Source of the DNA: JALOAT01 sp041677345 | GTDB lineage: Bacteria > Pseudomonadota > Gammaproteobacteria > Thiohalomonadales > Thiohalomonadaceae | Reading direction: 5' to 3' | Length of the DNA stretch: 19,245 nt | NCBI GenBank assembly: GCA_041677345.1 | Contig: JBAYQE010000047.1 | Coordinates: forward strand, 1-19,245 | Part shown: positions 1-5,670 of the stretch, piece after piece | Layout: each line of letters opens with the position of its first letter | Numbering within the stretch: position 1 is the first letter of the stretch | Notes under the pieces: generated by a model | Told to the model about the DNA's origin: nothing | The model's input: only the letters and a program-made list of their open reading frames with translations | Databases searched by the model: none | Position numbers and translations under genes: made by a program

Positions 1-186
1 CGGAGGACGCGGAGAACAGAGAAAACGCTCAAGGGTTCGTGCGTTCGGGACTGCATGGTCCCTTGCCGCCCGCGCTTCGCCGTTTGAACATCGCGCAACT
101 GACGGGGAACAAGGGGGTTGAATAGACCGCGTGGTCCAACATTCCCTATCTCCGCGCCCTCCGCGTCTCCGCGCCCTCCGCGTTGA
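1..186. repeat. Inverted-repeat element, ACGCGGAGG-type arms (left arm cut by window edge)
   Basis: A purine-rich arm at about 1-24 (CGGAGGACGCGGAGA) is answered by a pyrimidine-rich arm at 149-186. The second arm read in reverse complement has four near-tandem units of 8-9 nt (ACGCGGAGG, GCGCGGAG, ACGCGGAGG, GCGCGGAGA). The left arm starts at the window edge, so its full length is unknown. The enclosed 25-148 holds no recognisable gene. The element lies just downstream of miaB and is of the same type as those at 12341-12608 and 13128-13312. Confidence 0.75.
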
Positions 187-228
187 CCCATCGGATAGAC
201 CCAACCGCCTAAGTGGCTCGTGTCCAGA

Positions 229-1551
229 CTATTTCAGGCGGCCGCGCAGGGAATTGGGGAGGGCCTCGGTGATTTCCACGTCCACGAGCTGGCCGATGAG
301 CGCCGCGGGGCCATCGAAATTGACTACACGGTTGTTTTCCGTGCGGCCGGCCAGCTGGTCGGGGTCCTTGCGGGAGGGGCCTTCCACCAGCACGTGCTGC
401 ACCGTGCCCACCATCTTGCGGCTGATGATCTGGGCCTGGTGGTTGATGAGGTTCTGCAGCTGCTGCAACCGGACCTTCTTCTCCTCCAGGGTCACGTCGT
501 CCGGCATGTCGGCGGCCGGCGTGCCCGGGCGCGGGCTGTAGATGAAGCTGAAAGAGGCGTCGAAATCCAGCTCCTCCACCACGCGCAGGGTGGCCTTGTG
601 GTCGTACTCGGTCTCGCCCGGGAAGCCCACGATGAAGTCCGACGACAGCGACAGGTCGGGCCGGATGGCGCGCAGCTTGCGGATGATGTTCTTGTATTCG
701 AGCACCGTATGCCCGCGCTTCATAAGCGCCAGGATGCGGTCCGAGCCGCTTTGCAGCGGCAGGTGCAGGTGGCTCACCAGCTTGGGCACGCGCGCGTACA
801 CCTCGATGAGCCGATCGCTGAATTCCATGGGGTGCGAGGTGGTGAAGCGGATGCGCTCGATGCCGTCGATGGCCGCCACGTACTCGATGAGCAGGGCGAG
901 ATCGCCGATCTCCCCATCGTGCATCTGCCCGCGCCAGGCGTTCACGTTCTGGCCGAGCAGGTTCACCTCGCGCACACCCTGCAGGGTGAGCGCCACGATT
1001 TCGGCGATGACGTCATCGAACGGCCGGCTCACCTCGGCGCCGCGGGTGAAGGGCACGATGCAGTAGGTGCAGTACTTGGAACAGCCTTCCATGATGGACA
1101 CGAAGGCCGTGGGCCCTTCGGCGCGCGGCTCGGGCAGGCGGTCGAATTTCTCGATCTCCGGGAAGGACACGTCCACCACCGCCTTGCCGTCCGCCCACAC
1201 CTGCTTGAGCATCTCGGGCAGACGGTGCAGGGTCTGCGGCCCGAACACCAGGTCCACGTAGGGTGCGCGTGCGCGGATGGCCTCGCCCTCCTGGCTCGCC
1301 ACGCAGCCGCCCGCACCGATCACCACCCCGGGCCGCACCGCCTTCAGCTCCTTCCACACCCCCAGCTGGGAAAACACCTTCTCCTGCGCCTTCTCGCGCA
1401 CCGAACAGGTATTCAGCAGCAGCACGTCCGCCTCTTCCGGGCGCTCCACCGGCGTCAGCCCGCAGGACTCCCGCAGCACGTCCACCATCTTGGCGGTGTC
1501 GTACTCGTTCATCTGGCAGCCGAAGGTGCGGATATGGACAGTGCTGGGCAT
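229..1551 (-). CDS. miaB: tRNA-2-methylthio-N6-dimethylallyladenosine synthase MiaB
   Basis: This radical-SAM methylthiotransferase converts i6A37 to ms2i6A37 in tRNAs that read UNN codons; it acts in the cytoplasm with two 4Fe-4S clusters. The 440-residue product has the family layout. The N-terminal UPF0004 domain has its three cluster cysteines at C12 (TFGCQMNEYD), C49 (LNTCSVREK) and C83. The radical-SAM motif is EGCSKYCTYCIVPFTRG with C157, C161 and C164. A C-terminal TRAM domain spans about 378-440. I start at 1551 (MPSTVHIRTFGCQ) because family members begin just before TFGCQMN; the open frame runs to 1590, but its first 13 codons lie across a repeat arm. No strong Shine-Dalgarno is visible. 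It is a single gene between two repeat elements, with a repeat arm and an A-run directly in its leader. Confidence 0.97.
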   Translation of the reverse strand: MPSTVHIRTFGCQMNEYDTAKMVDVLRESCGLTPVERPEEADVLLLNTCSVREKAQEKVFSQLGVWKELKAVRPGVVIGAGGCVASQEGEAIRARAPYVDLVFGPQTLHRLPEMLKQVWADGKAVVDVSFPEIEKFDRLPEPRAEGPTAFVSIMEGCSKYCTYCIVPFTRGAEVSRPFDDVIAEIVALTLQGVREVNLLGQNVNAWRGQMHDGEIGDLALLIEYVAAIDGIERIRFTTSHPMEFSDRLIEVYARVPKLVSHLHLPLQSGSDRILALMKRGHTVLEYKNIIRKLRAIRPDLSLSSDFIVGFPGETEYDHKATLRVVEELDFDASFSFIYSPRPGTPAADMPDDVTLEEKKVRLQQLQNLINHQAQIISRKMVGTVQHVLVEGPSRKDPDQLAGRTENNRVVNFDGPAALIGQLVDVEITEALPNSLRGRLK

Positions 1552-1616
1552 GTTGAGAAAACCTGAAAAAAGCTCTGAACCACGGGACACGGGGAAATCC
1601 GTTTTCCTGTGAGGGC

Positions 1617-1694
1617 ATAGGTCACGTTGCGAAGCTACGTAACATCTTTGTGCCGCCCATCGTCACATAGGCGCTGCGCACCAACGTGACCTAC
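1617..1694. repeat. Inverted pair of REP sequences (BIME-like), copy 1
   Basis: Two hairpins face each other. The first is ATAG (1617-1620), stem GTCACGT (1621-1627), loop TGCGAAGCT, stem ACGTAAC (1637-1643). The second, read on the minus strand, is GTAG (1694-1691), stem GTCACGT (1690-1684), a 15-nt loop, and stem ATGTGAC (1668-1662). A GTAG tetranucleotide 5' of a short hairpin is the known signature of REPs mobilised by RAYT (TnpA-REP) transposases. This copy has one changed base in one GTAG and one mismatch in each stem. No RAYT gene is in the window. Confidence 0.8.
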
Positions 1695-1758
1695 TGCATC
1701 TCCCACCCCCGTGTTCCCCGTGGTTGACTGCTTTTTTCTTAGCGGCATTCGCACAGCC

Positions 1759-1836
1759 GTAGGTCACGTTGCGAAGCTACGTGACATCTTCGCGCCGCGC
1801 ATCGTCACGTAGGCGCTGCGCGCCAACGTGACCTAC
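1759..1836. repeat. Inverted pair of REP sequences (BIME-like), copy 2
   Basis: This is the cleaner copy. On the plus strand: GTAG (1759-1762), stem GTCACGT (1763-1769), loop TGCGAAGCT (1770-1778), stem ACGTGAC (1779-1785). On the minus strand: GTAG (1836-1833), stem GTCACGT (1832-1826), a 15-nt loop, stem ACGTGAC (1810-1804). Both stems are perfect 7-bp pairs and both GTAG boxes are intact. The outer 13 nt (GTAGGTCACGTTG) also pair with the far end of the element, so the whole 78 bp can fold as one cruciform. It has the same length as copy 1. Confidence 0.85.
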
Positions 1837-1885
1837 GGCACCTCTTACCCCCGTGTTCCCCCGTGGTTGATGCGTCTTCCCGTAT

Positions 1886-2167
1886 TTACCGGTACTCGCA
1901 CAGGTACGCCGTGTCGCGCGTGACCTTGAGCTGGAATCTGGAATCGCCGGGGACGTTGAAGCTGGAGCCGGCGGCAAAGGTCTGCCACTCGGCGGCGCCC
2001 GGGAGCTTGGCCGCCAGCTCGCCGCTGATGACGGTCATGACCTCCGGCGAGCCGGTGCCGAATTCGTATTCGCCAGCGGCCATTACGCCCACCGTGGCGG
2101 CGCTGCTCTCGCCCTGAAAGCCCAGGGACTTCACCTTGCCGTCGAAATACGCGTTCACCTTGAACAT
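1886..2167 (-). CDS. ppnP: Pyrimidine/purine nucleoside phosphorylase PpnP (DUF1255/YaiE family)
   Basis: The 93-residue protein matches the small single-domain cupin-fold PpnP family, which phosphorolyses diverse nucleosides to free base and ribose-1-phosphate in the cytoplasm. Recognisable features are the start MFKVNAYFDGKVKSLGFQ, the ATVGVMAAGEYEFGT segment, the core VMTVISGELAAKLPG, and the end FNVPGDSRFQLKV with DTAYLCEYR. Length and termini fit the family (about 94 aa). The frame is open further upstream to 2302, but I choose 2167 because family members start at MFKVN and the upstream codons run into repeat DNA. The Shine-Dalgarno is weak. It is transcribed toward miaB and away from sodC; the 252-bp gap with sodC holds a repeat element. 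Confidence 0.93.
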   Translation of the reverse strand: MFKVNAYFDGKVKSLGFQGESSAATVGVMAAGEYEFGTGSPEVMTVISGELAAKLPGAAEWQTFAAGSSFNVPGDSRFQLKVTRDTAYLCEYR

Positions 2168-2243
2168 GGCGGGTTCTTTCAGGGGGAGAAAACGGACCGG
2201 CAAGTTTGCCGCCGCTTTCGGGCCGTTGCAAGAGAAAAGCCAT

Positions 2244-2379
2244 AACACGGGGACACGGGGAACACGGGGGAGAGAAGTGTTGGATGCACGAGGGACGTCC
2301 ACACCGGAACGGCGAGCGACTCGGCAAGAATCTGCACAAAAACAAGGATATCCCCGTGTTCCCTGTGTCCCCCGTGTTT
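2244..2379. repeat. Inverted-repeat element, ACACGGGG-type arms, between ppnP and sodC
   Basis: The left arm at 2244-2271 has three units (AACACGGGG, ACACGGGG, AACACGGGGG). The right arm at 2351-2379 reads CCCCGTGTTCCCTGTGTCCC and onward, and is its imperfect reverse complement. A run of six T (2384-2389) follows the right arm, and AAAAGC (2235-2240) precedes the left arm. The enclosed 79 nt show no gene. The element occupies the divergent ppnP/sodC promoter region; its right arm ends 40 nt before the sodC start codon. Confidence 0.8.
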
Positions 2380-2419
2380 AAGCTTTTTTCAACCCAGGCC
2401 AGAAACGGAGGGGAAAGCG

Positions 2420-2938
2420 ATGAGGCGTCTGCTGGCAGTCATGCTGCTGTCCCTGCCCTTCGCCGCCGTCGCCCAGGGGGCGCGGGTGGTGCAGTTCAAT
2501 CTCATCGACGAGCGCGGGTTGGCACAGCCCATCGGGCGCATCGCCTTCGAGGATACCCGCTACGGCCTGCTCATCTCGCCCAGCCTCAACAGCCTGCCCC
2601 CGGGTGTGCATGGGTTCCACATGCACGAGAACCCCAGCTGCGCGCCGGGCAGGGAAAAGGGCGAAGTCAAGCCCGGTCTGGCCGCGGGCGGCCACTACGA
2701 CCCCGACCGCACCCGTCGGCACCGCGGGCCCTACCGTGACGACGGGCACAAGGGTGACCTGCCCGTGCTCTACGTGGACGAAAAGGGCAACGCCGAGATC
2801 CAGGTGCTGGCGCCCCGCCTCAAGCTGCGCGATTTCAGGGGTCGCAGCGTCATGATCCACGCGGGCGGCGACAACTACCTGGATGAACCTCACGCCTTGG
2901 GCGGCGGCGGCGGGCGCATTGCCTGTGCGGTGTGGTGA
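2420..2938 (+). CDS. sodC: Periplasmic Cu-Zn superoxide dismutase SodC
   Basis: It dismutes superoxide in the periplasm. The 172-residue product begins with a signal peptide (RR, hydrophobic core LLAVMLLSLPFA, cleavage near AVAQG). All metal ligands can be placed: H67 and H69 in GFHMHENPSC, bridging H92 in GGHYDP, H101, H110 and D113 in HRGPYRDDGHKGDLP, and H147 in SVMIHAGGDNY. C74 and C169 (RIACAVW) would form the structural disulfide. A purine-rich Shine-Dalgarno (GGAGGGGAAAG) precedes ATG 2420. It is convergent with mazG, with a strong hairpin between them. The long glycine run before RIAC is slightly unusual but lies at the normal GGxRIAC site. Confidence 0.97.
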   Translation: MRRLLAVMLLSLPFAAVAQGARVVQFNLIDERGLAQPIGRIAFEDTRYGLLISPSLNSLPPGVHGFHMHENPSCAPGREKGEVKPGLAAGGHYDPDRTRRHRGPYRDDGHKGDLPVLYVDEKGNAEIQVLAPRLKLRDFRGRSVMIHAGGDNYLDEPHALGGGGGRIACAVW

Positions 2939-2954
2939 CCGGTCCGCGAATGAA

Positions 2955-2990
2955 CGCAAATGAACGCGAATTTCTTCGCGTTCATTTGCG
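2955..2990. terminator. Perfect 16-bp hairpin between convergent sodC and mazG
   Basis: CGCAAATGAACGCGAA (2955-2970), a TTTC loop (2971-2974) and TTCGCGTTCATTTGCG (2975-2990) form a perfect 16-bp stem. A further TGAACGC copy at 2951-2957 makes the left arm near-tandem. It begins 17 nt after the sodC stop and could serve as a bidirectional terminator, but no T-tract follows on either strand. The mazG stop codon (TGA, 2984-2982) lies inside the right arm. By design it belongs with the other near-tandem inverted repeats of the window. Confidence 0.6.
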
Positions 2991-3788
2991 GGCCTCCTCC
3001 TGGTCGCTCCGTTCACGACACTTGGCCTCGTCCCAGAGGGCATCCATTTCCATCAGGTCCGCGTCTTCGGGACGCTTGCCCCGCTCCCGCAGTGCCGTCT
3101 CGACGAAACGGAAGCGCCGTTCGAACTTGGCGTTGGTGGCGCGTAGCGCCGACTCGGCGTCCACGGCGGCATGACGCGCCAGGTTGGCACAGGCGAACAG
3201 CAGGTCGCCGATCTCCCCGCGCAAGGCCTCGAGGTCCCCGGCGGCGATCTCGCTACGGACCTCCTGCAACTCCTCTTCGATCTTCGCCAGCACGCCCCCC
3301 ACATCCGGCCAATCAAAACCGACACGCGCAGCGCGCTTCTGCAGCTTTTCCGCGCGGGTGAGCGCGGGCAGCGCGCGGGTAATGCCATCCAGTGCGCTGG
3401 CATGTCCGCCCTTGCCGGCGCGTTCACGTGCCTTCTGGGCCTCCCAGGCGACCGTCTGTTCGGCGGCACTGCCGATGTGCGCCTCACCAAACACGTGGGG
3501 GTGGCGGCGCTCCATCTTGGTCACGATGGCGGCCACTACATCGGCGAAGCTGAACAAGCCCTGCTCCTCGGCCATGCGCGCATGGAATACCACCTGGAAC
3601 AGCAGGTCACCCAGTTCGTCCTTGAGGTCGTGAATGTCGCCCCGTTCGATGGCGTCGGCGACCTCGTAGGCCTCTTCAATGGTGTACGGCGCGACGGTCG
3701 CGAAGGTCTGTTCGCGATCCCAGGGGCAACCCGATTGCGGATCACGCAGGCGGGCCATGACGGCGAGCAGTTCGTCGATGTGGGTCAT
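2982..3788 (-). CDS. mazG: Nucleoside triphosphate pyrophosphohydrolase MazG
   Basis: MazG hydrolyses NTPs and dNTPs to NMP plus pyrophosphate and cleans the cytoplasmic nucleotide pool. The 268-residue product has both MazG repeats. The first has LRDPQSGCPWDREQT, then EEAYE (38-42) and KDELGDLLFQVVFHA with E58 and D61. The second has EEELQE (171-176) and GEIGDLLFA with E192 and D195, followed by the conserved RRFRFVE. The start at 3788 (MTHIDELLAVMARLRDP) fits the family; the frame stays open to 3968, but that extension overlaps the divergent patatin gene and looks like nothing known. The last codons and the stop lie in a 16-bp hairpin arm. It is divergent from the patatin gene. Confidence 0.95.
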   Translation of the reverse strand: MTHIDELLAVMARLRDPQSGCPWDREQTFATVAPYTIEEAYEVADAIERGDIHDLKDELGDLLFQVVFHARMAEEQGLFSFADVVAAIVTKMERRHPHVFGEAHIGSAAEQTVAWEAQKARERAGKGGHASALDGITRALPALTRAEKLQKRAARVGFDWPDVGGVLAKIEEELQEVRSEIAAGDLEALRGEIGDLLFACANLARHAAVDAESALRATNAKFERRFRFVETALRERGKRPEDADLMEMDALWDEAKCRERSDQEEARK

Positions 3789-3804
3789 GGGAAAAATCCA
3801 GTCC

Positions 3805-3839
3805 AGAGGCGCAGAGATGCGGAGATCGCATAGGCGATC
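3805..3839. repeat. Unpaired repeat arm and small palindrome in the mazG/patatin promoter gap
   Basis: AGAGGCGCAGAGATGCGGAG (3805-3824) resembles a lone arm of the near-tandem repeats seen elsewhere, with no matching second arm nearby. It is followed by GATCGC-ATAG-GCGATC (3824-3839), a 6-bp stem with a 4-nt loop. The 131-bp divergent gap must also hold the promoters of both genes. I could not assign convincing -35/-10 boxes. Confidence 0.4.
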
Positions 3840-3919
3840 AGGTCCGCCCGATGGTAGCCCTACGTCATGCGGAACAAAAGGATGAAACGCCGCTAGCGCC
3901 GGCGTTAGACTCTGAGCCC

Positions 3920-4840
3920 ATGAACATCGGACTGGCACTCGGCAGTGGCAGTGCACGCGGCTGGGCACACATCGGCATCATTCGCGCCCTGGCGGAAAAC
4001 GGCATCGAACCTCACATCATCTGCGGCTCCTCCATCGGCGCCTTGGTGGGGGCGGTACATGCAAGCGGGCGGCTGGATGAATTCGAGGCCTGGGTGCGTG
4101 CGTTGGACTGGTGGTCCATCGTGCGCTTTATGGATCCCGCCTTGGCCGGCGGCGGGTTCATGGAGGGCGAGCACCTCATGAAGGTGCTGTCGGAACATCT
4201 CTTCGGAGGCGACATCCAGGACCTGCCCGTCACCTTCGCCACGGTCGCCACCAACCTGCGCACCGGACAGGAGCTGTGGCTACAGCAGGGTTCGTTGCTG
4301 GAAGCCGTGCGCGCCTCCATCGCCCTGCCCGGCCTGTTCACACCGGTGCGGCACGGGGATTCCTGGCTGGTGGACGGTGGTCTCGTGAATCCGGTTCCCG
4401 TCTCCCTGTGCCGCTCCCTGGGTGCCGACGTCATCATTGCCGTCAACCTGAACGGCGATATCGTGGGTCGCCGCCTGACCACCTATCAGGCCGTGGCAAG
4501 CGAGCCGCGCAATGCGTCGCCGGCCCTGTGGGACCAGTTCACCGAACGCCTGCAGCAAGGCTTGAAGGAGAGCAACCTCGGACGCCTGATGGCCCGTCGG
4601 GAGCCGCCGGGACCCAGCATGTTTGACGTGATTGCCAGTTCTATCAACATCATGCAAGACCGCATCACCCGCTCACGCATGGCGGGTGACCCACCAGACA
4701 TCCTGCTGGCGCCAAGGCTTGGGAAAATCGGCCTGCTGGAATTCGATCGCGCCGAAGAAGCCATCGACGAAGGCCGCCGCGCCGTGGAACGCATGCTCCC
4801 CGCCATCCGTCCGCTGCTCAAACCCGGGTCGGTGGCGTAA
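3920..4840 (+). CDS. rssA: Patatin-like phospholipase, RssA type
   Basis: The 306-residue protein is a patatin-fold serine hydrolase, a family of lipid acyl hydrolases with a Ser-Asp dyad. The oxyanion-hole motif is LALGSGSARGWAHIG (6-20), the nucleophile elbow is CGSSIGA with S38, and the dyad aspartate is D152 in VDGGLVNPVPVS. The order LGSGSARGWAHIG...GSSIGALVGA resembles E. coli RssA, but there is no rssB neighbour, so substrate and role are unknown. I start at ATG 3920 because the glycine-rich motif follows directly, as in relatives; the upstream frame (from 3851) is promoter-region sequence. There is no signal peptide or membrane segment, so the product is probably cytoplasmic or membrane-peripheral. 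Confidence 0.85.
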   Translation: MNIGLALGSGSARGWAHIGIIRALAENGIEPHIICGSSIGALVGAVHASGRLDEFEAWVRALDWWSIVRFMDPALAGGGFMEGEHLMKVLSEHLFGGDIQDLPVTFATVATNLRTGQELWLQQGSLLEAVRASIALPGLFTPVRHGDSWLVDGGLVNPVPVSLCRSLGADVIIAVNLNGDIVGRRLTTYQAVASEPRNASPALWDQFTERLQQGLKESNLGRLMARREPPGPSMFDVIASSINIMQDRITRSRMAGDPPDILLAPRLGKIGLLEFDRAEEAIDEGRRAVERMLPAIRPLLKPGSVA

Positions 4841-4862
4841 AGAGGAGGAAGAAGAAGATATT

Positions 4863-5008
4863 CAACGCAAAGGCGCGAAGGACGCAAAGGCATAACGGGC
4901 GCACTGTTCCTCCTGCGCCTTTGTAGCAACCCCGTTGCCAGCGACGACGGGGGACACCGCCCGAATTGCAATCCTTTGCGCCCTTCGCCCCTTCGCGCCT
5001 TTGCGTTG
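4863..5008. repeat. Inverted-repeat element, ACGCAAAGG-type arms, between patatin gene and response regulator
   Basis: CAACGCAAAGGCGCGAAGG (4863-4881) has an exact reverse complement at 4990-5008 (19 bp). The arms continue imperfectly inward (left to 4892, right from 4971) with further CGCAAAGG-like units. It lies between two convergent genes. The loop holds a second, unrelated hairpin (4923-4952). Just after the right arm, TTGCGTTGGGCTGTTT (5001-5016) is repeated exactly at 5017-5032, up to the response-regulator stop. The T-runs there could help termination of the patatin gene. Confidence 0.85.
4923..4952 (+). repeat. GTAG-led REP-like hairpin inside the loop of the larger inverted repeat
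   Basis: GTAG (4923-4926), CAA, stem CCCCGT (4930-4935), loop TGCCAGCGACG, stem ACGGGG (4947-4952). The GTAG box followed by a short hairpin is the same layout as the REPs at 1617-1836, but the stem sequence differs. The stem is only 6 bp, so chance is possible. Confidence 0.5.
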
Positions 5009-5034
5009 GGCTGTTTTTGCGTTGGGCTGTTTTC

Positions 5035-5670
5035 TTAGATCGCCATCAACCCATGGCGCAGGGCGATCTGCACCAACTGGGCACGGTTGCCGACGCCGAG
5101 CTTCTGCATGATGCGCGTGTGGTGCACGCCGGCGGTCTTGGGACTGATGACCAGCAGTTCGGCGATCTCGGCCACGGACTTGCCTTCAACCAGCATGCGG
5201 AACACCTCGAATTCGCGTGGTGAGAGCACGTCGGCCGGGCTGCGCTCGTCGCTGGAGGAGGGCTCGGGCATGGCCGGGTCGATGAAGACCTTGCCGCTGG
5301 CGACGGTCTCGATGGCCTCGACCATGGCCTCTGGCGCAGAACGCTTGGTGAGATAGCCGCGCACGCCCGCCTTCATCGCCTGGTTGAGCATGGCCTCGTT
5401 ATCGTGCACGGAGAACACCAGCACCTTGGCCTCGGGCTCGCGTGCCAGGATGCGACGAACGGCATCCAGCCCGCTGGCACCAGGCATGTTGAGATCCATC
5501 ACCACCACGTCGGGCGCATGCTCGCAGAAGGCGCGGTAGCCCATATCGCCATTGTCTGCCTCGGCCACCACGCGGATGTTGTCGGTGCCTTCCAGCAGCC
5601 GGCGATAGCCGCCGCGTACCACCGGATGATCGTCCACGAGAATGACGGTTATCGTTTCACTTGCCGACAT
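5035..5670 (-). CDS. NarL/LuxR-family response regulator
   Basis: The 211-residue protein has an N-terminal receiver domain and a C-terminal LuxR-type helix-turn-helix. Receiver residues are D13 and D14 (ILVDDHPVVR), phospho-acceptor D59 (VVMDLNMPG), S87 and K109 (GYLTKR). The DNA-binding domain is about 148-211 (LSPREFEVFRMLVEGKSVAEIAELL, then SPKTAGVHHTRIMQKLGV). The general layout resembles GacA/UvrY and NarL, but I cannot name an orthologue. Its start overlaps the end of the kinase gene by 14 bp, so kinase and regulator are almost certainly a cognate pair translated together. A Shine-Dalgarno-like GAGGAG lies upstream of ATG 5670 within the kinase gene. Target genes cannot be read from the sequence. 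Confidence 0.93.
   Translation of the reverse strand: MSASETITVILVDDHPVVRGGYRRLLEGTDNIRVVAEADNGDMGYRAFCEHAPDVVVMDLNMPGASGLDAVRRILAREPEAKVLVFSVHDNEAMLNQAMKAGVRGYLTKRSAPEAMVEAIETVASGKVFIDPAMPEPSSSDERSPADVLSPREFEVFRMLVEGKSVAEIAELLVISPKTAGVHHTRIMQKLGVGNRAQLVQIALRHGLMAI

Larger units (their letters stand above)
1577..1868. repeat. Inverted-repeat element, ACACGGGG-type arms, enclosing two REP pairs
   Basis: A left arm at 1577-1596 (GAACCACGGGACACGGGGAA) is the reverse-complement counterpart of two right arms, 1705-1724 and 1847-1868, both of the form CCCCCGTGTTCCCCGTGGTT with small differences. The stretch 1617-1726 recurs at 1759-1870 with a 142-nt offset, so one 78-bp palindrome plus one right arm has been duplicated in tandem. 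The first right arm is followed by six T (1732-1737). The left arm is preceded by six A (1566-1571), which read as a T-run on the miaB strand. The element fills the 334-bp gap between miaB and ppnP; no gene is seen there. Confidence 0.85.

Noticed and set aside
220..1566. Long plus-strand open frame (448 codons) opposite miaB
   Set aside because: It is antisense to a clear MiaB with all motifs; its histidine/leucine-rich translation matches no family and comes from GC-rich codon bias.
1552..1618. N-terminal extension of MiaB or a separate frame through the repeat
   Set aside because: The extra codons lie in the A-run and ACACGGGG arm; family proteins start just before TFGCQMN.
2378..3043. 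221-codon minus-strand frame over sodC
   Set aside because: It is antisense to sodC with all metal ligands and extends into the repeat hairpin; shadow frame.
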